A stretch of 64,000 bases of DNA from Massospora cicadina (lineage: Eukaryota > Entomophthoromycota > Entomophthoromycetes > Entomophthorales > Entomophthoraceae). A program made the translations under genes and the position numbers. The stretch covers positions 17,688 to 81,687 of the forward strand of contig JAKSZP010012240.1 in NCBI GenBank assembly GCA_022478985.1, read 5' to 3'. Below are positions 10,365-22,689 of this stretch, one piece after another (the first letter of the stretch is position 1; the number at the start of each line of letters is the position of its first letter). The notes below the pieces were generated by a model. That model was given only the letters and a program-made list of their open reading frames with translations, made no database searches and was not told the origin of the DNA.

Positions 10365-10700
10365 GTACTGAGAAATACTTGAACCAACTGACGAGTATCC
10401 TGATCAATATGCAATTGCAAGCATTTGATACAACCTTGAGGAAAAGAATATGAGCAAAAACAACTGATGACAAAAACTGACCGGCATTAGAAGAATATTA
10501 AATAGGGGAAAGAGTCGCCTATTGTGATATGCATGGATTTGGACAAAGAAACAAGTTAGATGCAGTGGTTGGGTCCGTTCAAAGTAATTGCCAAGATGGC
10601 GACCAATGCTTATTCCATCAAGAATCTCTTGGATGGAATAGTTGTAAATCAAGTCCACGCTAAGTATCTAAAGCGTCAGATTGAGGAAAAAAATAAAAGA
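10365..10700 (+). other. Region after the B integrase
   Basis: About 335 bases of degenerate coding-like sequence that may hold the integrase C-terminal segment (MQWLGPFKVIAKMATNAYSI-like reading near 10560-10620). Stops in all frames prevent a firm call. Confidence 0.35.
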
Positions 10701-10910
10701 GTTCCCAAAGGACTGATGAACCATTAAGTTGGTCATGTCCTGATGATTAGGTCAAGTCCAAAAAAGGACCACTGAACCAATCTAGATGGTTAAGTCCAAA
10801 AAAGGACCTCTGAACCATGGAAAACTGGTAGGTTTAAGTACCCAGGACCTAGTTTGGTGGAAAAGATGGACCTCTGAACTGAAACAAGGTCAAATCCCAT
10901 AGTAAAAAAG
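10701..10910 (+). repeat. Copy 2 of the ~215-bp block flanking B pol
   Basis: Aligns with 3102-3320 (see there). It contains three GGACC..CTGAACC motifs and ends in an A-rich run. Its position just after integrase suggests a non-coding module. Confidence 0.8.
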
Positions 10911-12737
10911 AATAATAAAGATAAAAAATTGAGAAAAAATTTTGGAAAAAAATTAAAAAAATGCATAGATAAAATTGCTAATACTTTTAGAATTTTTATT
11001 TTTATTGATTGTCCTCAGTACAGGGATGTTTTCGCCTATGTCGCCTCTTGGGGGAGAAAGGATGGATCGCGGTAGGAATAAACAGCCCGTTGTAATTTAT
11101 ATGTGATTGGACGCTTGTGAGGGCGAGACCTCCTTAAAACCACGTTTGTCAAGTGGATGATGAGCCCTAAGAAAAATATTAGGGGAAGGGAAATTGAGAT
11201 GTTAAAAAATTCCCATCGCAAAACCCTGGAGTGGGGAGGAAAGCAGCAAAAAAGAAAGAGGCAATCAGCGAATAACCCTGAGTAATCCTAATACAGCACT
11301 AGAGCTAGAAGATTTGTCTTGAGTGCCTGCCGATGGGCTTCATCAAAGACATTGGACATGTAGGCTGGCAACGAAGAAGAATACTCGATGGGTGTTGCCA
11401 AATCATGCCCCCTATCAACGCCATCAGTGGAAGATACCAATGGGAAGCTCTGGAGAAGAGGTAGTTGTGCAGAGAGCAGATTGCATCCTGCAAGCAGTGA
11501 CTACAGGCTTCACGGAAGCTAAAGCTGAATGACCAGTTGAAACCAGGCGAGGCTGGAAGCTTTGTAGACTAACTTCAAAGAACTTGGCCAGCAAGGAGAA
11601 GAGCATAAGCGGCAGTATCCTGATTCAGAAGGTTGTTAAGATCAGAGGGATTCAGCGCTTATGTCAAAGCCTCAGTGACTTGGGCCCAGAGTTCATCATA
11701 GGGGAGCTCAAAGTGTATGCTGTTACTGATTGAGAGCTCAGAAACCAGTATAGCGGGTTTGTAAAATTGACCAAGTTAGAGGAGGAGCTCAGGGAGCAGG
11801 TCTGACCTGGCCAGGAATGAATGATCCAGAGCAACTGGCATAATCTCTGGAGCATCTATGATGATGTTCGGAGCATCAGCAGAAGGAGCCAAATCCAGGA
11901 GGGTTTCAGAATCCAACTCTGGAATTGACTGCATGTGAAGAGTGCTGAGAGTTGTTCAAAATGATAGCCAGCTTGGTTTCAGAGGTATCAATTACTATTT
12001 TGGGAATTTGACAGAAGGACTAGCTGCTGGTGCCAAACTAGGCGTATGAGTCCTAGAAGGACGATAAAAGAGGTTCCATCAAGCATCTCAACTCATCTTC
12101 TGGATGAGATGGAGGTCTGGATCAGACAGACTATTGAGGAGCTGCTGGTAACAAGATTCGAAATTTGACATATGAGCTGGATGAGAGGGGGGATGTTGGA
12201 CTTATATAGAAGTTGACATTATGAACTCTATAATCAATTAGGCTCCAATAACAGGGAAATTAATCTCAAAATTAATGAGATAAGCTTTCTAAGGAAAGAA
12301 TTAGGAATGACTTACAGCCAAGAGGTTATGAGAAAAATAACGAGGGCAAATAGAAATAAGTATTCTTAATCAAGCCACAAAATGAACATTAACGGCAAGA
12401 GTCTCCTGTCTAGGATGAGGAGAAAATCAGGAAATTAAGGACGCCGGACCAAGAATCCTGAATATGACAGAGGGTCATATACCCTGATGGGGGAAGACTG
12501 GATCCCAGGACTAATATTGTCATGAGTAAATCAATCAGCCTGGCACAACAGAAGGTCGTGGGGACCGCTCTCTGAGAAGGCAGTAGCAAGTAGGAAGAGG
12601 AAGAACGCCGTATGCCAAAGGTCGTCCTGAGCAGCATTGAGTATTGACGAGTGTAATCCGCTTGTACCAATAAACATTTGAGCAGGTGTCCAAAGTGGTG
12701 TTCTCATGCCCCAGTCCTTTTCTCTCTGGAAATCTAG
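10911..12737 (+). other. Unassigned 1.8-kb internal region of element B
   Basis: Between the repeat block and the polypurine tract. Short plus-strand frames read ELKVYAVTD and KLTKLEEELREQV (about 11709-11802), and a 69-codon frame lies at 11323-11532. Nothing matches a domain I know. It may be a decayed extra ORF downstream of pol or captured sequence. Confidence 0.4.
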
Positions 12738-12751
12738 GCAAGAGGGGGATG
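12738..12751 (+). other. Polypurine tract of element B
   Basis: GCAAGAGGGGGATG abuts the TGTTGG start of the 3' LTR. This is the expected site of plus-strand DNA priming. Confidence 0.7.
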
Positions 12752-13895
12752 TGTTGGGATTTTTGCCCATATTTCAGCCTGCTAGATTACCAGGTATTGC
12801 TAGGTGAAAATTCCCCAAGGCGAAGTGAATTGGAAATCAGTTGGCTCAAGTTTCAGAGGAACTACGTTTGAGGGATTTTGGGATATTCACCTGGTCAGAT
12901 CCATTGGGATAGATCTGGATGAATACCTAAGATCTCATCAGGCGGAGTGGCTGACGAAATAGGGGCATCTTAAGTGATTAACTATCAGGTGTACCAATTG
13001 GGATCAGTCAGGATTTATCACTGACTGATTGGGAATGAATAGTGAAGTTGCGAGGTGAGTGATGCCACCTGCAACTAACAAATCAATTGGTTGATGAAGT
13101 GACCTGCCATAATTGTAATATATCATTACCTAAACAGGTCGCTAGCCAATTATGGTTGGTTCTCTTGGATTGAGAGGTAAACGTTAGGGACACATTTTCT
13201 GACTCTTTACTTTTGAGGTCTTGATGATGTCCAATGATGGAATCCTAGCCAAGATGGGGAAGACCATTACTGCTGAGACGAAGAAGGGTGATTCAATGGC
13301 AACGGCTGCCATTTCATCAAAGAGGTGTCAACTGAGGGTTAGACAGCTGAATCCCCTACTATATAAGTCCTAGGATTTACTATAATAAAAAACCCTTAAA
13401 AACTCTAGTTTGAAGATAACAAGTACTTTACAGTAATATTATCGATTTGGTGTATAGTTAGACTATCAGCTTCTATTGTGTCATTCTATCTCAAGGATAT
13501 TATTGCAGAAGGCAATAATTGGAAGACTTTCAGAGAGAAGAGTTAAGATCCAAGCGGGGATCTAGAGATGAAGGAATCACAATCAGGGATAGCTGCCAAC
13601 TGTGTGTTGGGCCAAGAGAGACTGTCACCAGGGTATCTTAACAAAGATTGGGTGGACAAGAATATAGGGAATGAATCCCTACAAATATGACTTACAGAGT
13701 ATTTAAACGGAAGTACTGGCCGAAGCATTGGTCCTAATAATAGTTCAATCTCAGCTAGGGATAATAATCTCCATGCTATTATTGATTAAATACATTCTAT
13801 ATAACGCGACAAAGTGCACAAGGGAATTGAACCTGTGCAGTAAAAAGGTTACTGGGTTGCCAGTCAATAATCAACCACTTGAGTAAATTTTTACA
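12752..13895 (+). repeat. 3' LTR of element B
   Basis: 1144 bp, TGTTGG...TTTACA, partner of 1052-2196. Followed at once by the GTGTG duplication (13896-13900). Confidence 0.93.
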
Positions 13896-14760
13896 GTGTG
13901 TCATTGCCTACATGGATGGCATCTTAGTTTTCATCCAGAAAGTGAATATCATGCTCAGCATCTTTCAGCGGTGATGAAACATTTTTCTCAAGAAAAATAT
14001 CAAAAATTAAAGCAATTAAATGTGAGTTTTTTCCAGTCTCATGTTTCTTTTCTGGGAAACATTATCTTTTCTATGGGACAAATGACTTCACCAGACAAAG
14101 AAGCCACTATCCAGGATTTGACCACTCCTAAATCATTGTCAGAACTGGGGAGCTCCCTGAGCAAAATCATTTTCCAAAAAAAGTTTACTCCCAAAATATC
14201 AGAGGTAGCTAAACCACTTTACTCCAGTTCTGGAAAGAAGACTCTATCTTGGACATCAAAGTGTGAATCTGCCTTCAACGCTATGAGATTTTTATTTTGT
14301 TGTCCAGCCCATTCCTGATCCATGCGGAATCCACACGCCCTTAATTGTAGCAACTGACGTCTAAAACCATGCATTAGGAGAGGACCTACTGCAATAAGGA
14401 GTTTGTGGGTTAGAACACTTAATGGTCTAATTTTCTAAGGAGATGTCCCTTGCTTAATTAAAATATTTTTTATATGATAACGAGTTTTTGTTAGTGGTGG
14501 AGGTTATATAATACTGGCTACACCACCTCCACGGCTCTCAGTGTCCATTTACCATCTGGACAAATCACCGCGCCCTTATCTTTTTAGATCCTTGTAAAAT
14601 TTGACTCTTTGCCAGTCCCAATGGCTTGAAATGCTTCAGAGGTTCAACTTCAAGTACAACCTTGTTAAAGGTGAAAAAAACTTTCTCCCTGATGCTCTTT
14701 CATGGAACTCTTCTCAATCACCCGATGAATCCCTAATTGATGCCCACAACACCGTGTACT
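13896..14760 (+). pseudogene. pol: Element A pol, RT C-terminal half and RNase H
   Basis: IAYMDGILVF (catalytic block at 13909-13920, YMDG instead of YxDD) opens the fragment. SHVSFLGNIIFSMGQMTS and FTPKISEVAKPLYSSSGKK follow. RNase H is recognised from SQWLEMLQRFNFKYNLVKG and PDALSWN (about 14610-14710). A 140-codon frame at 13896-14318 covers the first part. The rest has many stops. Confidence 0.85.
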
Positions 14761-14795
14761 TATTACTCTTGTACTGGTAGTGAAAAATTTGAGAG

Positions 14796-16290
14796 ATGCA
14801 AGACCCTGAAATCCTACCTTGGATTCTAAGCCAGAGGACTCATACCTTGCTTTTCATGTTCACCCATCACAGCCCAAATCAGAGGAGTTTAAAACCATTA
14901 TATAGGCCTGCAACAAGAATGGAGAGCCTATTGACTGAGACTACCTGGTTCATGAATGCGCATACTTCATCAATAAAGGTGGCGGGTGACCTAGTTCCCC
15001 TCATGGAAGAAGTTATCTGTGAGAACCATGACCCTCTGCAGCAGGCCACCTGAGAAATATTGGACCACTGACCTCATTAGAGGCACCTCTAGTTGGAAAA
15101 GACTTGCCACAGATGTAGTAAAATGTACTAAGACATGCCTTACATGCCGCTGCGGCAGAGCCAGCCGTTGGAAGGCAACTGCACTACTAGTACCATTTCA
15201 GGCCACAGTAATCTTTGGACGTCAGTATCAGTAGACTTTACTGTGGAACTGACTACCTCTCGAGTTTATGACGCAACAATGATAATGTTTCATTGCATTA
15301 CAAATTAACCCACTTTATTCCTTGCACCATAAAGATCTATTCAGCACATATTTCCCAGTTGGTTATTGACTGGGTCTTCTGCTTACATAGTATTTCTAAA
15401 AAGAAGTGAGGGATAGTGGTCCCAAGTTCACGGTACAATTCTGGGAGGCATTGTTGTTCCTATTTCAGATCTGCCCTTGTTGTTCTACTACATTTCACCC
15501 CCAGTATAGAAAGCAGACAGGGAGAGTGAACCAAAAAGTGAACAATTTCTACATAGCTACACAAATGCTGAACAATACAACTGGGCGACGCACCTACCTA
15601 TGGCCCAATTTATCTATAGAAACTTGAAGCACTCCTTGACTTGATTCTTGCTCTTTTTTTTGCAAACTATGGTTACAACCTAATCTTTAGATTAGGTCAC
15701 GCCAGGTACTTGGGTGGTAGCAGTGAATGATAATTCCAAGGAGTCCAAAAAACAATCACACAGTAAAGGAACATCTTTGACGCTGTGAGGATCTACAAGG
15801 AATATGCGGATCAGAACGTTAGAAAGGGTTAGAGTACTAACAAGGAAACCTGGTGATAATTAACACAAAAAACCTCCATCAAAAACACCTTGTTAAAAGT
15901 TAGTTCTAGATTTGAACAGTTCTATTTAGAGTGGCACAGAAGGTAAGGCCTGCTGCTTATAGGGTCAACCTTCCCTATCCATCAAGGTCTTAAAAACTAT
16001 AATGAATGTCTGTTGACCCCTACACTGGACCTATGCTAGAGCCACCCAAACCTATCATGTTGGATGGCGAAACTGAATATGAGATTGATGCCATTTTCGC
16101 TTTTTACCTCTCCCAACCCTGACTTCAGTACCTAATGTCTTGAAAAAATTATGAAGAGACTAAGAACAGTTGGATAACAGCCCAGGACTGCCACATGCTC
16201 AGAGTTAGTCCAGAAATTTATCAGTAGATCCCTGAAGAAGCTGGTCCTCTAGTCCCCCTGCACCCTTAAATGCCATGAAGCTTCCTAGCC
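14796..16290 (+). pseudogene. pol: Element A integrase and chromodomain
   Basis: An 85-codon frame (14796-15053) holds the linker and first zinc-finger His region (EEVICENHDPLQQAT). SVSVDFTVELTTSRVYDATM (about 15225-15285) carries the first catalytic Asp. NNTTGRRTYLWPN and FIYRNLKHSL mark the C-terminal core. EPPKPIMLDGETEYEIDAIF (about 16040-16098) is the start of a chromodomain, as in element F. Heavily frameshifted. Confidence 0.75.
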
Positions 16291-16380
16291 CAGTATAAAC
16301 TATGTCTTGGCTGGAATTCAGCCAAGTGTAGTGGAACCTTTCAAAAGAGCGGATGGTAATTTCATATATAGTTCCATTTT

Positions 16381-19231
16381 GTCTGTGATTGAGCACCTTA
16401 AAAAAGACAAGAAAAAGAGCTCAAAAACTCCCAAAATCTTCCTCTAAAGTCATTAGATAATATCTCCAATGTTATATACATGAAATGGGCAGTATTTCAC
16501 CCAGCTGGGCAAAATGTGGAGAATAGCAGGGGGTAGAAGGTAAGATACTAGAAGATAAAGTTCCTATAAACCCTACTATGGTTAAAGTTTTGAGTTACAT
16601 GACTCTAAAAAATATCATTATTTTAAACTGATCTCAAACTTAATTGTAAAAGTTTTAAAGCTCAAATTTGATTTTAGGACACAGATCAGAAAAACTAATA
16701 ACTTAATTTTTATATATGGGACTCCCATTTTTAGGGATATAAACCAAGGAATAGACACATTTATATTTAAAAGTTATTTACTTTTAGTTATCTTTTGATA
16801 TCTTCTTCTTATAAAAAATTAAAGTTGCAATATACAGGTCATCTGCCGCTACAAGGTAATTAGCATTCCAAAACTTTCAGCTAATTTTAATAACTTTTCA
16901 GACTTCTTTATCCATGCCACTCCATGCTTGTGATTATTTTAACAAAAGTTTATCAAAAAATCTTCAAACTTTGCCAAATACTTCCCATACCATTTAGGAC
17001 CCTTTTACATCCTTTTATTTCTTAATTACATATTAGGGATCACTGTATATATTTATAAGATATTGTTTACTTCAAATTCTAGACAGCCTGGTGTATCTGT
17101 CTTTAAACTCCAGGAGCCTCCTTGTCATTAATAGCAAAAGTTCAGTTTCCCTGATTTTTCAAACTTACAAAACTAACGTTATAAAGACATGGTTAGAGCT
17201 GCTTATGATAATATAATATTAAACGAGGTGGTCACCTTGGGACATGCCTGACAATTTAAATTCATAAAAGTTATATATATATTCAATGATGCATAGATAA
17301 TAAAGAACCTATCACATGGTGAACCAATTGAGGATTATATATTACTAGATAAATGCTCAGTAAATCATAATACAAATGTATATTCAGGTAAAAACTATGA
17401 TATTTGAAAGCCAAATCCAACATAATATCCTATTAATGTTCCTTATTACTAGATATATGCGGATAGAACTTTTTTGAAGCTTTTTAGTTCAAAAAGCATA
17501 GTATTAAAGCAATTTTTATCCTTAAGGAAAAAGATTCTTATTATATAATTAAACCTCCGAAAAAATACATAATACTATACCACCTATGGTACATGTGGTT
17601 ATCTGTAAAGAAGGACTCACAAGCTTATTATTTTTTAAAAAAAGACAGGTAAAGGGAGTATGCCTTTTAGTTCATATTTATACAACAGTAAAAAGAGAAT
17701 AAAAATTTCCACAATCTTTTATAAATATTTCCATGCTTCAGTTGTTTATCAGAGGATATGTGCAACATTTTTTAAGCAACCTGGATGGAAGCTAAGGAAC
17801 CATAAATTATAAATTTGGAAGTAATTAAGCTGTAAAGTATAAAACAAACTTTAGATAGGTTATTAGTGACAACCATTCCGCCATTGAAACTCAAATTTAC
17901 TATTATGCTCAAATTTAGTGGCTTGTGATATCTTTATTTTAAATGATGCATTATTTGCGGCACTGCATGCAGTGAGGGACTATGATGGTGTCAATATGTG
18001 TATGAAAAAGCTAAAAAGCAATGTTGAGCTTTTCTGAAGACAAATTGGAAAATATGAAAACATAAAGTTCTTTGACTCTTCTTATAAATATAGACTTCCT
18101 GATAACTTATAATTTACAAAATAGAATTATAGCGCTAGAATAAAACGCTTTGTTTTAAATTGCCAAAAACATCAGAACTTTTATTTTAGCTTTATAAAAC
18201 AATGACAAATGACATCCAAAAAAATCTTACATTAAAAAAATGCTCTTTGCAGAAGATGCTTCATTTCCTCATATAACACTCATTTCCTTACAGATTTTTT
18301 AAAACATAAAATAAAGAATGAAATAGTTGTAATAAACTTTATTTGGTTGCAATTGTGTAATTTTTTTTAAAAGTTACTTTGCTTAATAAGATAGTTGATA
18401 CTAAAGTGTAGTAAAAGCAGTTAGCAAGCTTGTTAAGGAACCCAATATAATTTTCTTTTGTCTTTGAGGATTAAAATAATAAAGAAGAGTTTTTTATATG
18501 GTGAAAGTGCTATATATATTAGACACTTTCTTTCCATAAATGTAATAATTACATTGAAATACTAAAATATAGCTTTTTGACATTAATAGTAGCACTAATA
18601 AAATTGGAACTGCTCACAAATATAGCACAAGTATTTGGGTCTATACTTCTTTTGATATATAGTTAGTAAAAATAAAGATCTCAGCTAATGCTGTTGTTCT
18701 CTTAATTAGAGTATAACACAATTATTAGTTTTAATCATTTAGTGTCTATTAAATAATCAAAAAATATGTAGAACCTTTTTAATACTAGAGTTATATATGT
18801 CTTTAATATATTTACCTCTCCCCTTAGTAAAAGAAGTAAACAAAAGAAATAGCTTATTAAGCTTCTCTGCATACACAAAAAGTATTAACAGTGTACCTGG
18901 CAGTAAGAATGTTTTTTTAATTTTATCTTTAAAAACTGAATGATGAGATATCACAACATGACCCTCAGCTATATAGACCTGTATGCTTTTTCTTAAGACT
19001 TAATGATCAGAAATTAAAAGGAACTATTATTAAAGGTCATATACTACAATATGATGTAGTATCCCTACATTATAGGCCTTTACTTGGCTAGGAACCTTAA
19101 ATCTGCATATAACATAGCCTTTATTATATATAGTAGTCAATAATGAGAATATAAATTAAAGTGTTCTATTACTGTGGAGTTTATAAAGTGACTCCAAGTG
19201 TAAAGAATGCAGATGTACCTTTGACATGGGT
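16381..19231 (+). other. AT-rich stretch without recognisable gene
   Basis: About 2.85 kb, very AT-rich, with stops in every frame. I see no LTR partner, tRNA or coding block. It may include the 3' LTR of element A and unidentified old repeats. Element C was inserted at its right end. Confidence 0.6.
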
Positions 19232-19236
19232 TAGAG

Positions 19237-20236
19237 TGTAAGTCATGGAGAGCAACCCCTGAAGCTTGATTGGGAGGAATTCCTATTTAAAACTAGTAAA
19301 GGGAGGAAGCCAGCTGACGTCATTCTTGTCACCATGGGCAACTTAGCGCATGTGAAAGATGAAAAAAGGGTGAAAGCAAACCCCTTGGAAATCGTGCCTC
19401 TAACTCCTATGCCAACCACTCATGAGTTAAGAAAATTTGAGGTGTGCGTTTGTAAGTGGCGGTGGCCAGGGGCTTTCGCCAGCAGAGGGTTGGCAGCGAT
19501 TCTCTCTTGCAAGAGATTGTCTCCTTAAGTTTGAGTTCCACCAATAAATTAATCTAATATCTATGAAAATAAATTGATCAAATCTGTTTTGGGCTTGGGA
19601 AACCTCAACTGCTGTTCTCCTCCATTGCCAGTAATTGCTAGCCCATTCCTGACAGGTATGGGCGCAATAAACTCCTTCCTTACTCAATGGGACCGCCCTT
19701 ATGTGACCTGGCCACATGCACACCCAATCGCCCATTGGACAAAGTGTTGCCAATCTGCCAAGCGTAATCATACTGGAAGGGAAAATTTGGTGGCAAAAAT
19801 TGACCTTAAGTCAGCGGATGGGATGAGACCAATACAGCATAGTGAAAGTTGTAAAATGTCAATCTGCCATAGCCAAAACTCAAATTTATTCCCAAGTTTG
19901 AATAAGTTTGTTCCCATTCCCTATGTTAGTGAGTTTATAAGACAGTGGACTCTAACAGGTTTCACTGTAGCTCCATTTTCCCCATATTCCATTTTTAGTT
20001 AAGATAAAAATTAAAATAAAAAATCTAAATTTGTTTGTGTGTTAATAATTTCACTATACATTTAGTGGGTATAGTTTCGAATTTTGGGAATTCCTAAATT
20101 ATTGTTCATGGTTGCCCTAGTTTCTGTGTATTCCTCAATATGGATGGCTGTACCAGAGGTGTTCTGGATGGTGCTTTATGTGTTCACTCATTCTGAGTTC
20201 AGGCCAGTCTTGTTAATATCAGCACGCTCCAGGACA
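19237..20236 (+). repeat. 5' LTR of element C
   Basis: Starts TGTAAGTCATGGAGAGC and ends GCTCCAGGACA. It pairs with 24217-25215 along its length; a shared stretch is TTCATGGTTGCCCTAGTTTC. Confidence 0.9.
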
Positions 20237-20239
20237 TAA

Positions 20240-20250
20240 TGGAGCGACCT
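20240..20250 (+). other. Primer-binding-site candidate of element C
   Basis: TGGAGCGACCT lies four bases after the LTR. The leading TGG is what pairs with a tRNA CCA end. The tRNA was not identified. Confidence 0.45.
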
Positions 20251-20655
20251 AAAATCTCATCCTTCTCCATCCTGCCTTTAAGCGGAGTGTTGTGTTGGTT
20301 TTGTAGTATGAACGGAAGATTCAACCTTTGGTTAGGGTGGTGTCTGCTGAGAGTATGGCCCATTCATGGGATCACAGTTTTTATGCTGTGGTTAAGGCAT
20401 ATCTCCTGCCTCAAACATCGGGGAGATCTACCCCTCATCAAGTGTAAGAGGACCCAGGGTTCCCCTCTTTCCTTTAGTTGTTTAGCGTCTATGGGTTTCA
20501 AGCGTGGGGTGTTGTTTCTACCTGCGGCCACTGATCTTCCCCCTTGTCCCACTAGTGTATGTTCTGGTGCTAGCATTTTTGCTGTCAACTATGACGCTTT
20601 TGAGGACCATATGTATTTATATCTGTTGGTGCCACTGTTGTCTGTAGTATAATTA
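20251..20655 (+). pseudogene. Gag region of element C (unrecognised)
   Basis: Position between primer site and protease implies gag. A 137-codon frame (20239-20652) is open, but its Cys/Trp/Leu-rich sequence resembles no gag and is probably an out-of-frame reading of decayed gag. No zinc knuckle found. Confidence 0.3.
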
Positions 20656-20946
20656 ATGAAGTTAAGGTTTGCTCAGGTAGTTATAGACACAGTTTTGCCC
20701 CTGGAGGAGGGTACAGATGATTTAACATTGACTACCCCTTCTTCATCAGTTGTGTCCCGCATGATTTTTAAGAAACAGGATCAGGCTTACTTCATGTTAC
20801 TGATTAAAATCCAGTTGGGATCCCATGGGGTATCCATCGAGGCTCTCTTAGATACATGTGCAGCCAGAAATTTTATGAGCTTTCAAGTTGATCAGAATTT
20901 GGCTCTAGATCTTGATGATGGGTCCTCATTACTGAGCGTGTCATAA
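20656..20946 (+). pseudogene. pol: Element C retropepsin
   Basis: The 96-codon frame contains IQLGSHGVSIEALLDTCAAR then NFMS, the aspartic-protease flap and active-site region (DTC where the family has DTG or DSG). The same motif occurs in element D near 46868-46938 (IQLGSHNVSIDALFSTGAVR). Confidence 0.8.
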
Positions 20947-21349
20947 GCCTTTAAGAATAGTTATCTGATTAGATGGCCGGTGGTATTTTAGTGCTTTCCT
21001 TTAGCTTCTGTAATCATTTCACCACAGTGCCAAGCTTGTCGTTTCCCAATATTCTTGGGGTTGGTTAGTGACAGCGTCAACTAGTTATTATTGATATGAA
21101 GCCCAACCTATTGTCTTTTGTAAATCCGCATACATGTGGCAAATTCCCACTCATTGACACCCTCTCCCACTGACGCGGTGGTTTTGATCACTTCAAGTCC
21201 CTCTCTCACTGAGTTACCACCACATTTCCCTTTGAAGTTGTTGCAGTACAAGGATATTTTTGATATGGAGAAGGTAATCGCTTTCCTTATCACTCTGATC
21301 ATGACTTAGCCTATTATTTGATAGTAAACGTAATAATAACAATTTTACA

Positions 21350-22570
21350 CTATGCCCTATACCAAGCAAGAGGTTAAGGCCCTAGAGGTGTGGTTAGATG
21401 ACATGTTTGATAGAGGTGGGTGTTTAAGCAATCCTCTCCCATTGCATCCCTCATTATTTTCAATTGAAAGACGTATGGTGCTCTGCACCCATGTGTGGAC
21501 TATGGCCATATAAACATTATCATCATAATTGATCCCTATTCGCTCCCCCTTGAGAAAAGAATTAGCCAGGAAATTTTCAAATACTAGGTGTTTTTCAAGA
21601 TTTAACTGGTAACCTCCTCCAATCAAATCTAAGTAACAGAAGGTCAGGAAATGCTGATGGCCATTCTGGCTGACAGGGTATTTTTTCAATTCTGAGTGGC
21701 CCTTTGGCCTCAAAAACGCGCCTGCTACCAACCAGCACATAATTGAAGATGTACTGGGCGATTTTCGCCTCACTTTTCCGATGACATACATTGACAATAT
21801 CCTGATGCACTCCCCTATTCCTGAACAGCATAAGAGGTACCTGGAAGCGGAGTTGACAGCACTAAAAAACTGATCTTTTATATATCACACAAAGAGCAAT
21901 TTGTTCACGGAAGAGGTTATCTTCTTGGGTAATATTGTCCTGAAGGGCGGTTATTCTATTCTCCCAGAAAACTCAGGCAATTCTTTCCTAGCCCGCACCC
22001 ATCACCCAGAAGCAGCTGCGTAGTTTCCTGGGGACAATTATATACTTAAAAAATTCTCTCCTGCGCTCTCCTAATTGGCAGCGCCTCTCTATACCCTGAC
22101 AGGGAAGAATGTTCTATTTAAATGGACAATAGATCGCCAACTTGCATTTGAGGAGATTAAGGAGATATTTGTGATGTTGCCAGTCCTCAAGCACATTGAT
22201 TCCTCACAGACTTTCATAGTTGCTTTTGATGCCTCAGCAGCCGTGGTGGGAGCTGTTCTGCTTTATGAGCATAATGGGTGAGCTTTTATCACTTATTCCT
22301 TATGAAAGCTCACCACTGTGGAACAGTTCTGGGCCATATATGACAAGGAGCTTGCCGCCGTGTCATGGTCCCTTACTCACTGGTGTTACTGCTTCAAGGC
22401 ACATGTAATATAGTGGTGGTATGGATGGACCACAAGGCCCTAATGTACTTCCAAAACCCCCAGAAATTGCCGGACTGACAGACTCGGATGTTTCAGGACC
22501 TGTGCAGCTTTAATTCAGATATGAGGCCATAAAAGGGGCAATGAATACTATACCTGACCTGTGGTGAGTC
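21350..22570 (+). pseudogene. pol: Element C RT and RNase H
   Basis: QEVKALEVWLDDMFDRG (about 21367-21417) is the RT start. WPFGLKNAPATNQHIIEDVL (about 21697-21757) precedes TYIDNILMHS, with the catalytic box YIDN at 21787-21798. The connection and RNase H read MAAPLYTLTGKNVLFKW and TFIVAFDASAAVVGAVLL (ORF 22075-22281), with the RNase H Asp intact in AFDAS. Multiple frameshifts and stops. Confidence 0.85.
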
Positions 22571-22689
22571 ATAACCCTTCCCTGAGTTTGATGGAGGGGG
22601 AAACGCAGTAGTTACCAACAGTAATTCCTCCCACTAAGATTCTCGCCATTGCTCTACTGCAATTTCTAGTGTGGACTTGTCACCAGATG

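Larger units (their letters stand above)
1052..13895 (+). mobile_element. Gypsy element B, full length with both LTRs, carrying a nested LINE
   Basis: The two LTRs (1052-2196 and 12752-13895) both start TGTTGG and end TTTACA. The direct repeat GTGTG lies immediately outside (1047-1051, 13896-13900). Inside are a primer-binding-site-like sequence, a poorly recognisable 5' region, RNase H, integrase, about 1.8 kb of unassigned sequence and a polypurine tract at 12738-12751. I find no protease or RT between 2200 and 3800, so the copy is internally deleted or is a non-autonomous derivative. The LINE at 4492-9732 interrupts the integrase. Its integrase and primer site resemble those of element G. 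Confidence 0.9.
13896..16380 (+). mobile_element. Ty3/Gypsy element A, right part
   Basis: The RT interrupted at 1051 resumes here, followed by RNase H, integrase and chromodomain. The right end is uncertain. A TGTC at 16380 downstream of the chromodomain tail may be the start of its 3' LTR by comparison with E and F, which also start TGTC, but no partner LTR is in the window. Confidence 0.75.

Noticed and set aside
16381..19231. Search for host genes, RNA genes or CRISPR-like arrays in the AT-rich gaps
   Set aside because: No frame, regular repeat array or RNA fold that I could support; left as unannotated AT-rich sequence.
20239..20652. 137-codon open frame rich in Leu, Trp and Cys after the C LTR
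   Set aside because: Lies in the gag position of element C, resembles no family and has no homologue in element D; treated as an out-of-frame reading of decayed gag.
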